Shown here in pieces: positions 56,378 through 64,000 of a DNA stretch of 64,000 nucleotides (positions are counted from its first letter, which is position 1; every line of letters starts with the position of its first letter). Origin of the DNA: Paenibacillus solanacearum (lineage in GTDB: Bacteria; Bacillota; Bacilli; Paenibacillales; NBRC-103111); contig NZ_CAJVAS010000001.1 of assembly GCF_910593845.1 (NCBI RefSeq), positions 1 to 64,000 of the forward strand, given 5' to 3'. Under the pieces are notes generated by a model. The model made no database searches. It was not told the DNA's origin and worked only from the letters and a program-made list of their open reading frames with translations. The position numbers and the translations under genes were made by a program.

Positions 56378-57619
56378 ATGGAAAACCGGGAGCGCAAGCT
56401 GGCGCTGCACGGCGGAACGAAGGTCAAAACGGTGCCGTTCGGCAAAGGCAAACGGTTCGGGCTGGAGGAAGCGAAGGAGCTGCTCGAAGCGCTGGAGCAG
56501 AACACGTTGTTCTATCATGGAGGCAAAAAAGTAAAGCAATTTTTGAGCGATTTCAACGAGCTGTACGGCGTCCGGTACAGCGTGGCCGTTTCGTCGGGAA
56601 CCGCGGCGATTCACGTTGCCCTCGGTGCGGCCGGGATTAGCGTCGGCGATGAGGTCATCACAAGTCCGATTACGGATCAAGGAACGATCGTCGGCATTTT
56701 ATACCAGAACGCGATTCCGGTGTTTGCCGATCTGGACCCGCATACGTACAATCTGGATCCCAAATCGGTAGAGGCGCGGATCACGGACAAAACGAAAGCG
56801 ATCGTTGCCGTTCATTTGGCAGGGAATCCATGCGATATGGATGCCATTATGGATATTGCGCGCAGGCATGGCCTGAAGGTGATCGAAGATTGCGCGCAAA
56901 GCTATTTGACCCGGTATAAGGGCCGGCTCGCCGGAACGATCGGAGATTACGGCTGCTTCAGCACGAACGACTTCAAGCATATGTCGACTGGCGACGGGGG
57001 GATCGTCACGGTTAATTCCGGCAGCGAAGCCGACTATTATGTCGCGCACGCCTTCGCCGATAAAAACTATCAGCGGTTCGGCGATGCGGTGTCCCGAGAC
57101 TTGACATACCTCGCCCCGAACTACCGGATGACCGAGCTTCAGGGTGCGGTCGGCATCGCCCAACTGAAGAAGCTGCCGTGGATTTGCGAGCAGCGGCACC
57201 GGTATGGCGATCGGCTGACGGAAGGCATCCGCGACTTGCCGGGGATCAAGCCGCACCGCGTAACGGAAGACGACTGGAGCTCTTACTGGTTCTATATGCT
57301 GCGCGTGGACGAGGCGAAGCTCGGCTGCACGCGCGACGAGTTCTCGAAGGCGTTAGCGGCGGAAGGCATCCCGAATTCGGCCGGCTACATCCCGAAGGTC
57401 GTCTACATGCAGCCGTTGTTCCAGAACAAGCAGGCGTACCTCAACAGCCATTTTCCGTTCGAGCTGTCCGAGGCGTCTTACGCGCAGGGGATATGTCCGG
57501 AGGCGGAAGCGATATTGGAGACGGCGGTGCGCTTGCCGGTCAACGAGTTTTATACCGGGCAAGACGTAGAGGAGACGATCGAGGCGATACGGAAGGTCGC
57601 GGCATATTACGCCCGATAA
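56378..57619 (+). CDS. DegT/DnrJ/EryC1/StrS-family aminotransferase (second copy)
   Basis: A 413-residue PLP enzyme of the same family as the preceding gene but clearly divergent. The segments SSGTAAIHVALGAAGISVGDEVITSPITDQ, VIEDCAQSYLTRYKG, FSTNDFKHMSTGDGG (PLP lysine in DFK) and NYRMTELQGAVGIAQ are typical. The substrate is not shown by the sequence. GGAGGG precedes the ATG. The two copies next to each other suggest either two successive transaminations or a heteromeric enzyme. A strong terminator follows. Confidence 0.9.
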   Translation: MENRERKLALHGGTKVKTVPFGKGKRFGLEEAKELLEALEQNTLFYHGGKKVKQFLSDFNELYGVRYSVAVSSGTAAIHVALGAAGISVGDEVITSPITDQGTIVGILYQNAIPVFADLDPHTYNLDPKSVEARITDKTKAIVAVHLAGNPCDMDAIMDIARRHGLKVIEDCAQSYLTRYKGRLAGTIGDYGCFSTNDFKHMSTGDGGIVTVNSGSEADYYVAHAFADKNYQRFGDAVSRDLTYLAPNYRMTELQGAVGIAQLKKLPWICEQRHRYGDRLTEGIRDLPGIKPHRVTEDDWSSYWFYMLRVDEAKLGCTRDEFSKALAAEGIPNSAGYIPKVVYMQPLFQNKQAYLNSHFPFELSEASYAQGICPEAEAILETAVRLPVNEFYTGQDVEETIEAIRKVAAYYAR

Positions 57620-57707
57620 CCGGTAACGAGCAACGAGCCCTCATTGCGTACATTGATTTACGCTTATTATTATAGAAGCGATTTGTGAAGGCGATCATAA
57701 TCAACGG

Positions 57708-57765
57708 CCAATCCCCGTTGCAGTCAGGAGCTGCTCCTGCTGCCGCGGGGGTTGGCTGTTTTTTT
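57708..57765 (+). terminator. intrinsic terminator after the NodB/DegT operon
   Basis: CCAATCCCCG (57708-57717) pairs with CGGGGGTTGG (57746-57755), enclosing a second hairpin (GCAG-GAGC with GCTC-CTGC), followed by seven T to 57765. Confidence 0.85.
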
Positions 57766-57871
57766 ATTCGGATGAAGCCTGATTAGGGTCGCTTACGGAG
57801 CGGGAAATATGGGAAAACTAGGCTGTATCGGTTCCGGCGTCCAGATGAAACGGCGAAAGGAGGCGGCGAGA

Positions 57872-58984
57872 ATGAAACCGCTGGACTACGGCGAAGACCG
57901 CGACATCAGCTATAGAGAAATGTTGTATTCCGTTCCTTCCTGGGTCATTGCCGTAGGGCTGCTGACCATTCCGTATACGGTAGCGAGCACGGTGCATTCG
58001 TCTGACGGCTGGATGTCCATCGTGATCGGCGGACTGGGCGCCACAGCTTTTTGTTTGATCAACATATTGCTTGGCTACCGGTTTCCGGGCCGAAGCTTCC
58101 TGGAGTACGCCTCCGCCTTAATATCCCGGCCGGCGGCTTCGCTCATTTGCATGGCGATGGCAGTTAATTTTGTGCTGTGGGTATCGTACGAAACGCGGGC
58201 GATGGCGGAAATCGCTACAATGTATTTATTTTTCCGGACGCCTTCCGAAATCATCGCGCTTGTGTTCATTCTGGTCGTCATCTATGCGGTAGCAGGGCAG
58301 CGGGAGGGCATCTTCCGTCTTCATTTGATGTTCATGCCGATCATTATCACGATTGCGCTCATCGTTATAGCAATGAGCATCCGTTCGATCCGTGTGGATC
58401 AGCTGTTGCCTTTCTGGACGTCAAGCTGGAAGGAAATATTGGAGGGGGCGAAGGTCAGCTCGTTTTCGTTCGTCGGCTTTGAATTTCTGCTCTTCTACAT
58501 CCCGCTGATGAAAAAGCCGAAGAAGCCGGTGAGACTGGCCGTCATCGGCATGGGGATTCCGGTTACGCTCTATGTCATCTTTTTTTTCGCCACGATTGGC
58601 GTATTGGGACTGGAAGTGACCAGCAGCGTCCCATTCCCGTCGATCGAGCTGGCCAAATACAATGAGATTCAAGTGCTGGGCATGATTTTCGAGCGGTTCG
58701 AATCGGTGTTTTTTGTCGTGTGGGTGATGGCGATTTTCGGAACGGCCATGATCGGCTTCGATGTAGCGGTGCTTGGCTTGCAATCCGTATTTCCGCGCGT
58801 GCGCAAAAGACACTGGCTATATATGCTGGCCCCTTTCGTATACATCGGCGCCTTCGTGCCGAAAGGCCAAAACGAGCTGAATTCATTAGGCGTCATTCTC
58901 AGTTATGCCGGTGTCGTGACAGGCTGCGTCATTCCGAGCACCCTGCTCGTTGTAGCGATTTTGAGGAAAAAGAGAAAGCTATAG
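57872..58984 (+). CDS. GerAB-type spore germination permease
   Basis: A 370-residue membrane protein with about 10 membrane segments, of the endospore germination permease family. Visible family segments are ISYREMLYSVPSWVIAVGLLTIPY, LYIPLMKKPKK-like loops, SSFSFVGFEFLLFYIP, and SSVPFPSIELAKYNEIQVLGMIFERFES, which is characteristic. GerA-type receptors combine GerAA, GerAB and GerAC; here GerAB is alone. The ATG at 57872 follows AAAGGAGG. It could still contribute to germination or act as a general amino-acid-polyamine-type permease. Confidence 0.88.
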   Translation: MKPLDYGEDRDISYREMLYSVPSWVIAVGLLTIPYTVASTVHSSDGWMSIVIGGLGATAFCLINILLGYRFPGRSFLEYASALISRPAASLICMAMAVNFVLWVSYETRAMAEIATMYLFFRTPSEIIALVFILVVIYAVAGQREGIFRLHLMFMPIIITIALIVIAMSIRSIRVDQLLPFWTSSWKEILEGAKVSSFSFVGFEFLLFYIPLMKKPKKPVRLAVIGMGIPVTLYVIFFFATIGVLGLEVTSSVPFPSIELAKYNEIQVLGMIFERFESVFFVVWVMAIFGTAMIGFDVAVLGLQSVFPRVRKRHWLYMLAPFVYIGAFVPKGQNELNSLGVILSYAGVVTGCVIPSTLLVVAILRKKRKL

Positions 58985-59026
58985 CCCTTCGGACATGATT
59001 AACCGCTAGGGCTTCATCGGCTTTGG

Positions 59027-59064
59027 CGGCATCGCTCTCTGTGTGAAGCGATTGCCGTTTTTTT
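59027..59064 (+). terminator. intrinsic terminator after the GerAB-like gene
   Basis: CGGCATCGCT (59027-59036) pairs with AGCGATTGCCG (59047-59057), one bulge, then seven T. Confidence 0.82.
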
Positions 59065-59226
59065 GTCGTGCGCACGTTCTGCCAGTTCGGATTCATCAGC
59101 CGGATTGGCGGAAGAAGTGAACAAGTATATGAAAGAATAGCGGCGAAAGGACAATAGCAAGTAAAGATTTTACTAAAAAATTGACCTACAATGAAGACGG
59201 ATTATAGAAAAGGGAGGAACACCGCT

Positions 59227-60786
59227 ATGCTTGCTGTCCCGTCTTTTCAAATGCCGGAGGTGCGGCTTCCGCACATTCCGAGTGCCGAATTTATAATTAC
59301 CGATTACGGCGCCGTCGGGGACGGAATAACGATGAACACGGCCGCTTTCGCCCGAGCGATTGAAGCTTGCGCCGCAGCTGGGGGAGGCAGAGTCGTCATC
59401 CCCAAGGGCATATGGCTGACCGGTCCGATCGGATTGAGAAGCCGTATCGAGTTGCACTCCCAGCGCGGTGCGCTCGTGATGTTCAGCCCGAATGCCGAGG
59501 ACTATCCACTGATCGTATCGCGCTGGGAAGGCCATCAGGCGGTCCGTTCCACGCCTCCGCTGCACGGGTTCGAGCTGGAGCATGTCGCCATTACCGGCGA
59601 AGGAATATTTGACGGCAACGGAGATGCCTGGCGGCCGGTCAAACGCTTCAAAATGACCGACAGCCGCTGGAATGCGCTGCTTCGCTCCGGTGGAGCGGTC
59701 GATGAGGACAACGGAATATGGTGGCCGAACGAAGGGGCCATGCAGGGCGCGAAGGCGGTCGCGGCGCTGGCCGCGTCAGGAAAATACGAGCCGGAGGCTT
59801 ATATTCCGTACCGAACGTATTTGCGGCCGGTGCTGCTGCATTTTCGAGGCTGCAAGCATGTGCTGCTCGAAGGGCCGACGTTTCAAAATTCGCCTGGCTG
59901 GAACCTGCACTTATTCGACTCTGAGCACATTACGATCCGCCGCGTGAACGTCCGCAATCCGTGGTATTCGCAGAACGGCGACGGGCTTGACCTGGAATCG
60001 TGCCGCCATGCGCTGATCGAAGACAGCACGTTCGATGTCGGGGACGACGCGATCTGCATGAAATCGGGCAAAAACGAGGAAGGCCGCCGGCTGGGCAAGC
60101 CGGTCGAGTACGTTACGGTGCGGCGCTGCACGGTGTTTCATGGGCACGGCGGCTTTGTAATCGGCAGCGAAATGTCCGGCGGCGCGCGATATATGGATAT
60201 TGCCGATTGCGAATTCATCGGCACCGACTGCGGGCTGCGTTTCAAGAGCACTCGCGGCCGCGGCGGCGTCGTGGAGCATATTCGCATCCGCAATATTCGC
60301 ATGAAAGATATCGGCGGCGCGGCGATCAGCTTCAATCTGTTCTATGAACAAAAGCGGCACGATGCGGGCGAAGTGCCCGTTTCGGAAGAAACGCCTATAT
60401 TCCGCGGTATGCATATCGAGCATGTCCATTGCGCCGGGGCGCGCACCGCGATCGAGCTGAAAGGCTTGCCGGAAATGCCGATCCGGGAGTTGTCGTTCCG
60501 CAACGTCCTGATTCAGGCGGACCGCGGTATCGAGTGTTCGAACGCGGCGGACCTGCTGTTCGAGCAGATGACTGTGCTGCCGAAGTCGGGGCCGGTATGG
60601 AGCTTTCTGGACAGCCGCAACGTGAAGCTGCAGGAATGCGGCACGCTTGGTCCGGCGGAGCTGTTTGCTTATGTATCCGGTTCCCGATCAGAAGGCATTC
60701 AGTTCTCGGATTCGAAGCTTGGGGAAGCGGCGGCTGCGCTCAAGCGGGCGGACGACGTGAAGCCGGATGCGGTGAAGGGACTGTAG
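59227..60786 (+). CDS. GH28 polygalacturonase-type glycoside hydrolase
   Basis: A 519-residue parallel beta-helix enzyme of family GH28, which cuts galacturonan chains. The four family motifs are visible: NGDGLDLES (the NxD motif), GDDAICMKSG (DD), GHGGFVIGSE (GHG) and RFKSTRGRGG (the RIK equivalent). N-terminal ITDYGAVGDGITMNTAAFARAI is the usual first turn. No signal peptide is evident, so it may act inside the cell on imported oligogalacturonides. The ATG at 59227 follows GGGAGG; an upstream frame to 59191 has none. The pectinesterase starts four bases after it. Confidence 0.93.
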   Translation: MLAVPSFQMPEVRLPHIPSAEFIITDYGAVGDGITMNTAAFARAIEACAAAGGGRVVIPKGIWLTGPIGLRSRIELHSQRGALVMFSPNAEDYPLIVSRWEGHQAVRSTPPLHGFELEHVAITGEGIFDGNGDAWRPVKRFKMTDSRWNALLRSGGAVDEDNGIWWPNEGAMQGAKAVAALAASGKYEPEAYIPYRTYLRPVLLHFRGCKHVLLEGPTFQNSPGWNLHLFDSEHITIRRVNVRNPWYSQNGDGLDLESCRHALIEDSTFDVGDDAICMKSGKNEEGRRLGKPVEYVTVRRCTVFHGHGGFVIGSEMSGGARYMDIADCEFIGTDCGLRFKSTRGRGGVVEHIRIRNIRMKDIGGAAISFNLFYEQKRHDAGEVPVSEETPIFRGMHIEHVHCAGARTAIELKGLPEMPIRELSFRNVLIQADRGIECSNAADLLFEQMTVLPKSGPVWSFLDSRNVKLQECGTLGPAELFAYVSGSRSEGIQFSDSKLGEAAAALKRADDVKPDAVKGL

Positions 60787-60790
60787 CGGT

Positions 60791-61879
60791 ATGCGCGCGA
60801 AATGCTGGAAGCCGCTGCGGCGGGTTTTGACCGCCGGTCTTTGTCTGGCTGCCGTCACCGGCTGTGCGACCGAAGGGATGGATGGGAAAGGGTCGGGGGC
60901 CGCTTCGACGGATGCGGCCGCTCCGGCTTCGCCACGACATGGGGAGGTGCCCAAGATGAGCAAGCGTTATATCGTCGCAGCTGACGGGAAGGGCGACTAC
61001 CGGACCGTGCAGGCAGCGGTGGATGCCGTTCCGGCAGGGAACCGGGAGCCGGTCACGATATTTATTAAAAACGGCGTGTACGAGGAAAAGCTCACCGTGC
61101 CCGCCGGGAAACGTTTTATCCGCATGGAAGGAGAGAGCGCGGAACGTACCGTGCTATCGTATGGAGATTACGCCTCGAAGAAAGGGGCGGACGGCAAAGA
61201 GCTCGGAACGACCGGCAGCTCCAGCACGTTCGTCTATGCCGACGATTTCACCGCGGAACGGTTAACATTCCGCAATACGGCAGGCCCGACGGCCGGACAG
61301 GCGGTCGCGCTGTATGTGCGTGGGGACAGGGCGGCGCTTCGCGATGTGCGGATCCTGGGCAATCAGGATACGCTGTATACGCCAGGCGAAGGACGCCAGT
61401 ATTACCGGGATTGCTACATCGAAGGCACAGTCGATTTTATTTTCGGTTCCGCCACCGCATTTTTCGATCAATGCGTCATTCACAGCACACGACCGGGCTA
61501 TATTACCGCGGCCAATACGCCGGAGAACGCCGCGTACGGATATGTATTCAAGGATTGCCGCTTGACCGGCGACACGGAAGCGGGCAGCGTTTATTTGGGC
61601 AGGCCGTGGCGGCCATTCGCCCAAGTCGTGTTCGCAAACACGCGGATGGACGTTCATATCAAGCCGGAAGGCTGGCATAATTGGAGCGATCCCGCGAAGG
61701 AGAAGACGGCGAGGTATGCGGAGTACCGAAGTACCGGCGCCGGAGCGAATCCCGCGGCAAGAGTCGGCTGGTCGACGCAATGGAATGACGGGCAGGCCGC
61801 CAAGCTGACGGTACAGGAGGTGCTCGGCGGGAAGGATCATTGGAACCCGATGCAAGCATGGCAAGAGACCAATTCGTAA
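60791..61879 (+). CDS. pectinesterase, CE8 family lipoprotein
   Basis: A 362-residue pectin methylesterase, which removes methyl esters from galacturonan. It has a lipoprotein signal peptide (LAAVTGC, residue about 25), so it should sit on the outside of the membrane. Family motifs: GDYRTVQAAVDAVP, QAVALYVRGDRAALRDVRILGNQDTLY, GTVDFIFGSATAFFDQC (the catalytic Asp pair) and YLGRPWRPF. It begins four bases after the GH28 stop, so the two are co-translated. Together they would act on methylated pectin. Confidence 0.93.
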   Translation: MRAKCWKPLRRVLTAGLCLAAVTGCATEGMDGKGSGAASTDAAAPASPRHGEVPKMSKRYIVAADGKGDYRTVQAAVDAVPAGNREPVTIFIKNGVYEEKLTVPAGKRFIRMEGESAERTVLSYGDYASKKGADGKELGTTGSSSTFVYADDFTAERLTFRNTAGPTAGQAVALYVRGDRAALRDVRILGNQDTLYTPGEGRQYYRDCYIEGTVDFIFGSATAFFDQCVIHSTRPGYITAANTPENAAYGYVFKDCRLTGDTEAGSVYLGRPWRPFAQVVFANTRMDVHIKPEGWHNWSDPAKEKTARYAEYRSTGAGANPAARVGWSTQWNDGQAAKLTVQEVLGGKDHWNPMQAWQETNS

Positions 61880-62029
61880 GCGTATACAGAAAGCGCATAC
61901 AAATAAATAGACTATGATTCGCGGCTGAGGTCGACAAGAGAACAATTATCGCAAATTTTCGAAATAAAAGCGCAAATTTCACTAAAGAATGGCAACTTTC
62001 CTTATGTTATTGTTAAATTGAGCTTACAA

Positions 62030-62043
62030 ATAAAGCGTTTCCA
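62030..62043 (+). promoter_or_regulatory. possible CcpA-binding (cre) site
   Basis: ATAAAGCGTTTCCA matches the cre consensus TGWAANCGNTNWCA at about 11-12 of 14 positions and lies in the 195-base gap before the binding-protein gene. It would place this gene under carbon catabolite repression. The match is only moderate. Confidence 0.35.
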
Positions 62044-62074
62044 AACGGTTGCTATGAAAAGGGGAGGTTCATTC

Positions 62075-63394
62075 ATGGTAAGAAAAAGTTTGTTGGTTTC
62101 ATCCGCGGTCCTCATCGCTTTGATGTCCGCGTGCAGTGCCAAGCAGGAGCAGCCTGGAGCCGGTACGGCGCAGCTGCCGGCCGCAAGCAAGGAGCCGGTA
62201 GAGCTCGTCTTGTACTCGACGGCGGCCACTTCGGAGGAAGAGGTCAAAGCGAAATTCATCGATCCGGTGGAGAAGCAGTTCCCGCACATCAAAATCAAAT
62301 ATATTAAAAAAGGAACCGGAACGAACATTAACGAATTAATCGCCGCCGGACAAACGATTGATATTTATTATGAAAGCGTTAACTTTTTCAATACGGTCAC
62401 TACGTATCAGATCGGGTACGACATGACAGATTTGCTCAAGAAGCATAATGTCGATGTGAACGCCTTCGAGCCGACCATGATCGATTACGCGAAAGCGATG
62501 TCCGGCGGGAAAGGCATCTACGGCATCCCCGTTTGGTCGCAGAACGTCATACTGTTCTATAACAAAGACATTTTCGATAAATTCGGCGTGCCCTATCCGA
62601 AGAACGGGATGACGTGGGACGAACTGACCGATACAGCCAAGAAGCTGACGAGATCCGAGGGCGGCAAGCAGTATTTGGGCTTCGTCGGTTCGCCGTCGCA
62701 CTTGCTGAGAGCGAACCAATACTCGCTTACGATGCTGGACCCGAAAACGGATAAAGCGACGATCAATGCAAACGAAAAATGGAGACAAATTTACCAAACC
62801 TACTTTGTGAACACATCGACCGATCCGGGTTACCAAAAGGTGATGGAAGGCATTAAAAACAAGCTGCCATACAAGGATCAGTGGAACAAAGACCGTAATT
62901 TGGCCATGTTCGCTTATTTGTCCGACTTCGAATGGGCCACGACAGGGACGGACGGGCTGAACTGGGACATTGCCGCATTGCCGACCTTCAAGGATGCGCC
63001 AAGCGTCGGTTCGCAGGCATACCCGTTCTACTGGGGCGTCACGGCGCAAAGCAAGTATAAGGACGAAGGGATGCAGGTCATCAAATTTTTGACCGATAAG
63101 GATTACCAGACGAAGCAAGTGAAGAGCGGCACGATGACGTCTCTGAAGGACGATGCGATCAAGAAAATGCTCGGCCAGGACAGCAAGGTGAAGGATAAAA
63201 ACTTGAGCGCCGTCTTCTTCAACAAGTACGCGCCGATGCCGACGAAGTCGAATTATGAAGGGGACGCGCAAAAGCCTTACGAGGACGCGATTCACGAAGC
63301 GGCGCTCGGCGCCACGGACATGAACACGCTGTTCCGTAAAATTGAAGAAAACGCAAATAAAGCGGTGAACGATGTCAAATCGAAAAACAAATAA
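62075..63394 (+). CDS. ABC transporter solute-binding lipoprotein
   Basis: A 439-residue family 1 solute-binding protein with a lipoprotein signal peptide ending at LMSAC (residue about 20). The mature part shows VELVLYSTAATSEEEVKAKF, GTNINELIAAGQTIDIYYE, YNKDIFDKFGVPYPKNGMTWDE and the C-terminal QVIKFLTDKDYQTKQV. It resembles the binding proteins at 41985 and 46804. Its placement between pectinesterase and a GH105-type enzyme suggests that it captures unsaturated or saturated galacturonide oligomers. The ATG at 62075 follows GGGGAGG. Confidence 0.9.
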   Translation: MVRKSLLVSSAVLIALMSACSAKQEQPGAGTAQLPAASKEPVELVLYSTAATSEEEVKAKFIDPVEKQFPHIKIKYIKKGTGTNINELIAAGQTIDIYYESVNFFNTVTTYQIGYDMTDLLKKHNVDVNAFEPTMIDYAKAMSGGKGIYGIPVWSQNVILFYNKDIFDKFGVPYPKNGMTWDELTDTAKKLTRSEGGKQYLGFVGSPSHLLRANQYSLTMLDPKTDKATINANEKWRQIYQTYFVNTSTDPGYQKVMEGIKNKLPYKDQWNKDRNLAMFAYLSDFEWATTGTDGLNWDIAALPTFKDAPSVGSQAYPFYWGVTAQSKYKDEGMQVIKFLTDKDYQTKQVKSGTMTSLKDDAIKKMLGQDSKVKDKNLSAVFFNKYAPMPTKSNYEGDAQKPYEDAIHEAALGATDMNTLFRKIEENANKAVNDVKSKNK

Positions 63395-63480
63395 TACCGG
63401 ACCGGCAGCGTTCGGATCGAGATAAGGGATTTCCTTCGTCAAGCGCGAAGCCGAAATCCCCAAGGAGGGAAACCCTACTT

Positions 63481-64000
63481 ATGAAACAGCAAACATCATG
63501 GGCCGTGCAGACGGCGGAAACGATCATGTCGGCATCCGATCCGCAAGGGTATCATCCGGAGCTGGCGAAGCGGTGGGCATACGTACCGGGCATGACGCTG
63601 CTGGCCTATGCACGGTTGTGGCGCCAAACCGGCGAGACGAAATATTACGACTACATGAAGAAGCATATGGATTTATTCGTGCAGCCGGACGGCTCAATCC
63701 GCGGCTATACGATCGAAGAATACAATCTGGATCAGGTTAACCAGGGCAAAGTGCTGTTCCCGCTGCTTCACGCGACCGGCGAGCCGCGTTTCGAGAAGGC
63801 GGCGCATTTGCTGGCAGCACAGCTGCAAGGCCAGCCGAGAACGAGCGAAGGCGGCTTTTGGCATAAGAAAGTATACCCGTTCCAAATGTGGCTCGACGGG
63901 CTGTATATGTCGTCCCCGTTCTTGGCGGAATATGCGAAGACGTTCGGCCGGACCGAGCTGTTCGACGAGGTGGCCGTTCAGCTGTTGCTGGTAGAGCGGA
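63481..64000 (+). CDS. GH105-type unsaturated uronyl hydrolase (partial, runs off the window)
   Basis: The first 173 residues of an alpha/alpha-barrel hydrolase. RWAYVPGMTLLAYARLWRQTGETKYY, DGSIRGYTIEEYNLDQVNQGKVLFPLL and the segment VYPFQMWLDGLYMSSPFLAEYAKTFG (with the conserved WLDGLYM region) match GH105/GH88 enzymes, which remove the 4,5-unsaturated uronic acid produced by lyases. No signal peptide, so it acts in the cytoplasm. AAGGAGGG precedes the ATG. It would finish breakdown of lyase products after uptake. Confidence 0.9.
   Translation, partial: MKQQTSWAVQTAETIMSASDPQGYHPELAKRWAYVPGMTLLAYARLWRQTGETKYYDYMKKHMDLFVQPDGSIRGYTIEEYNLDQVNQGKVLFPLLHATGEPRFEKAAHLLAAQLQGQPRTSEGGFWHKKVYPFQMWLDGLYMSSPFLAEYAKTFGRTELFDEVAVQLLLVER

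Noticed and set aside
1..64000. Search for tRNA, rRNA and riboswitches
   Set aside because: No cloverleaf, rRNA segment or known riboswitch core could be recognised by eye; a covariance scan would be needed to exclude small ones.

Overview
The window looks like a chromosome segment of an endospore-forming, GC-rich low-Firmicute of the Paenibacillus type. The evidence is Gram-positive Shine-Dalgarno sequences throughout, a SleB-like cortex hydrolase, a GerAB-like germination permease, a bacillibactin (dhb) cluster under Fur boxes, lipoprotein solute-binding proteins and a large set of polysaccharide-degrading enzymes. The species cannot be named from sequence alone.

Region 1 (1-6340) is foreign. 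An IS66-family element (about 90-2609) lies against an AT-rich array of small single-gene units (GNAT acetyltransferase, degenerate ABC-ATPase-like protein, DUF4275 protein, two proteins of unknown function). The units are separated by conserved, roughly 160-180 bp, internally self-complementary repeats. The arrangement is that of an integron cassette array: one gene per unit, an attC-like hairpin site after the gene, and an end sequence that pairs best with the unit's own start, as expected if units move as circles. No integrase is in the window. This is the most interesting part of the sequence.

Region 2 (6344-24490) holds a GDPD phosphodiesterase, an Sfp-type phosphopantetheinyl transferase, a Btr-type siderophore regulator, and a dhbACEBF-mbtH-exporter operon for a bacillibactin-type catecholate siderophore. 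The adenylation-domain residues read as glycine and threonine. Both btr and dhbF are broken by one-base indels in homopolymer runs, which are either sequencing errors or real decay.

Region 3 (24700-34450) is mixed housekeeping and unknown: small membrane proteins, an APH-family kinase, a GyrI-like protein, a SleB-like hydrolase, an MFS transporter and two tandem secreted paralogues with a copper-amine-oxidase-N-like domain.

Region 4 (34671-64000) is dominated by uptake and breakdown of uronic-acid polysaccharides: an SDR dehydrogenase, an AraC regulator, a DUF4091 protein, two PL8-type lyases alternating with two lipoprotein binding proteins (the first lyase frameshifted), and a pectin set (GH28, pectinesterase CE8, binding protein, partial GH105). 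Between them sit an SNF2/SWIM helicase, a regulator that fuses a GntR DNA-binding domain to a cytoplasmic solute-binding domain, a divergent operon of a NodB-like protein plus two DegT aminotransferases, and a GerAB-like permease. The three binding proteins have no permease genes in the window.
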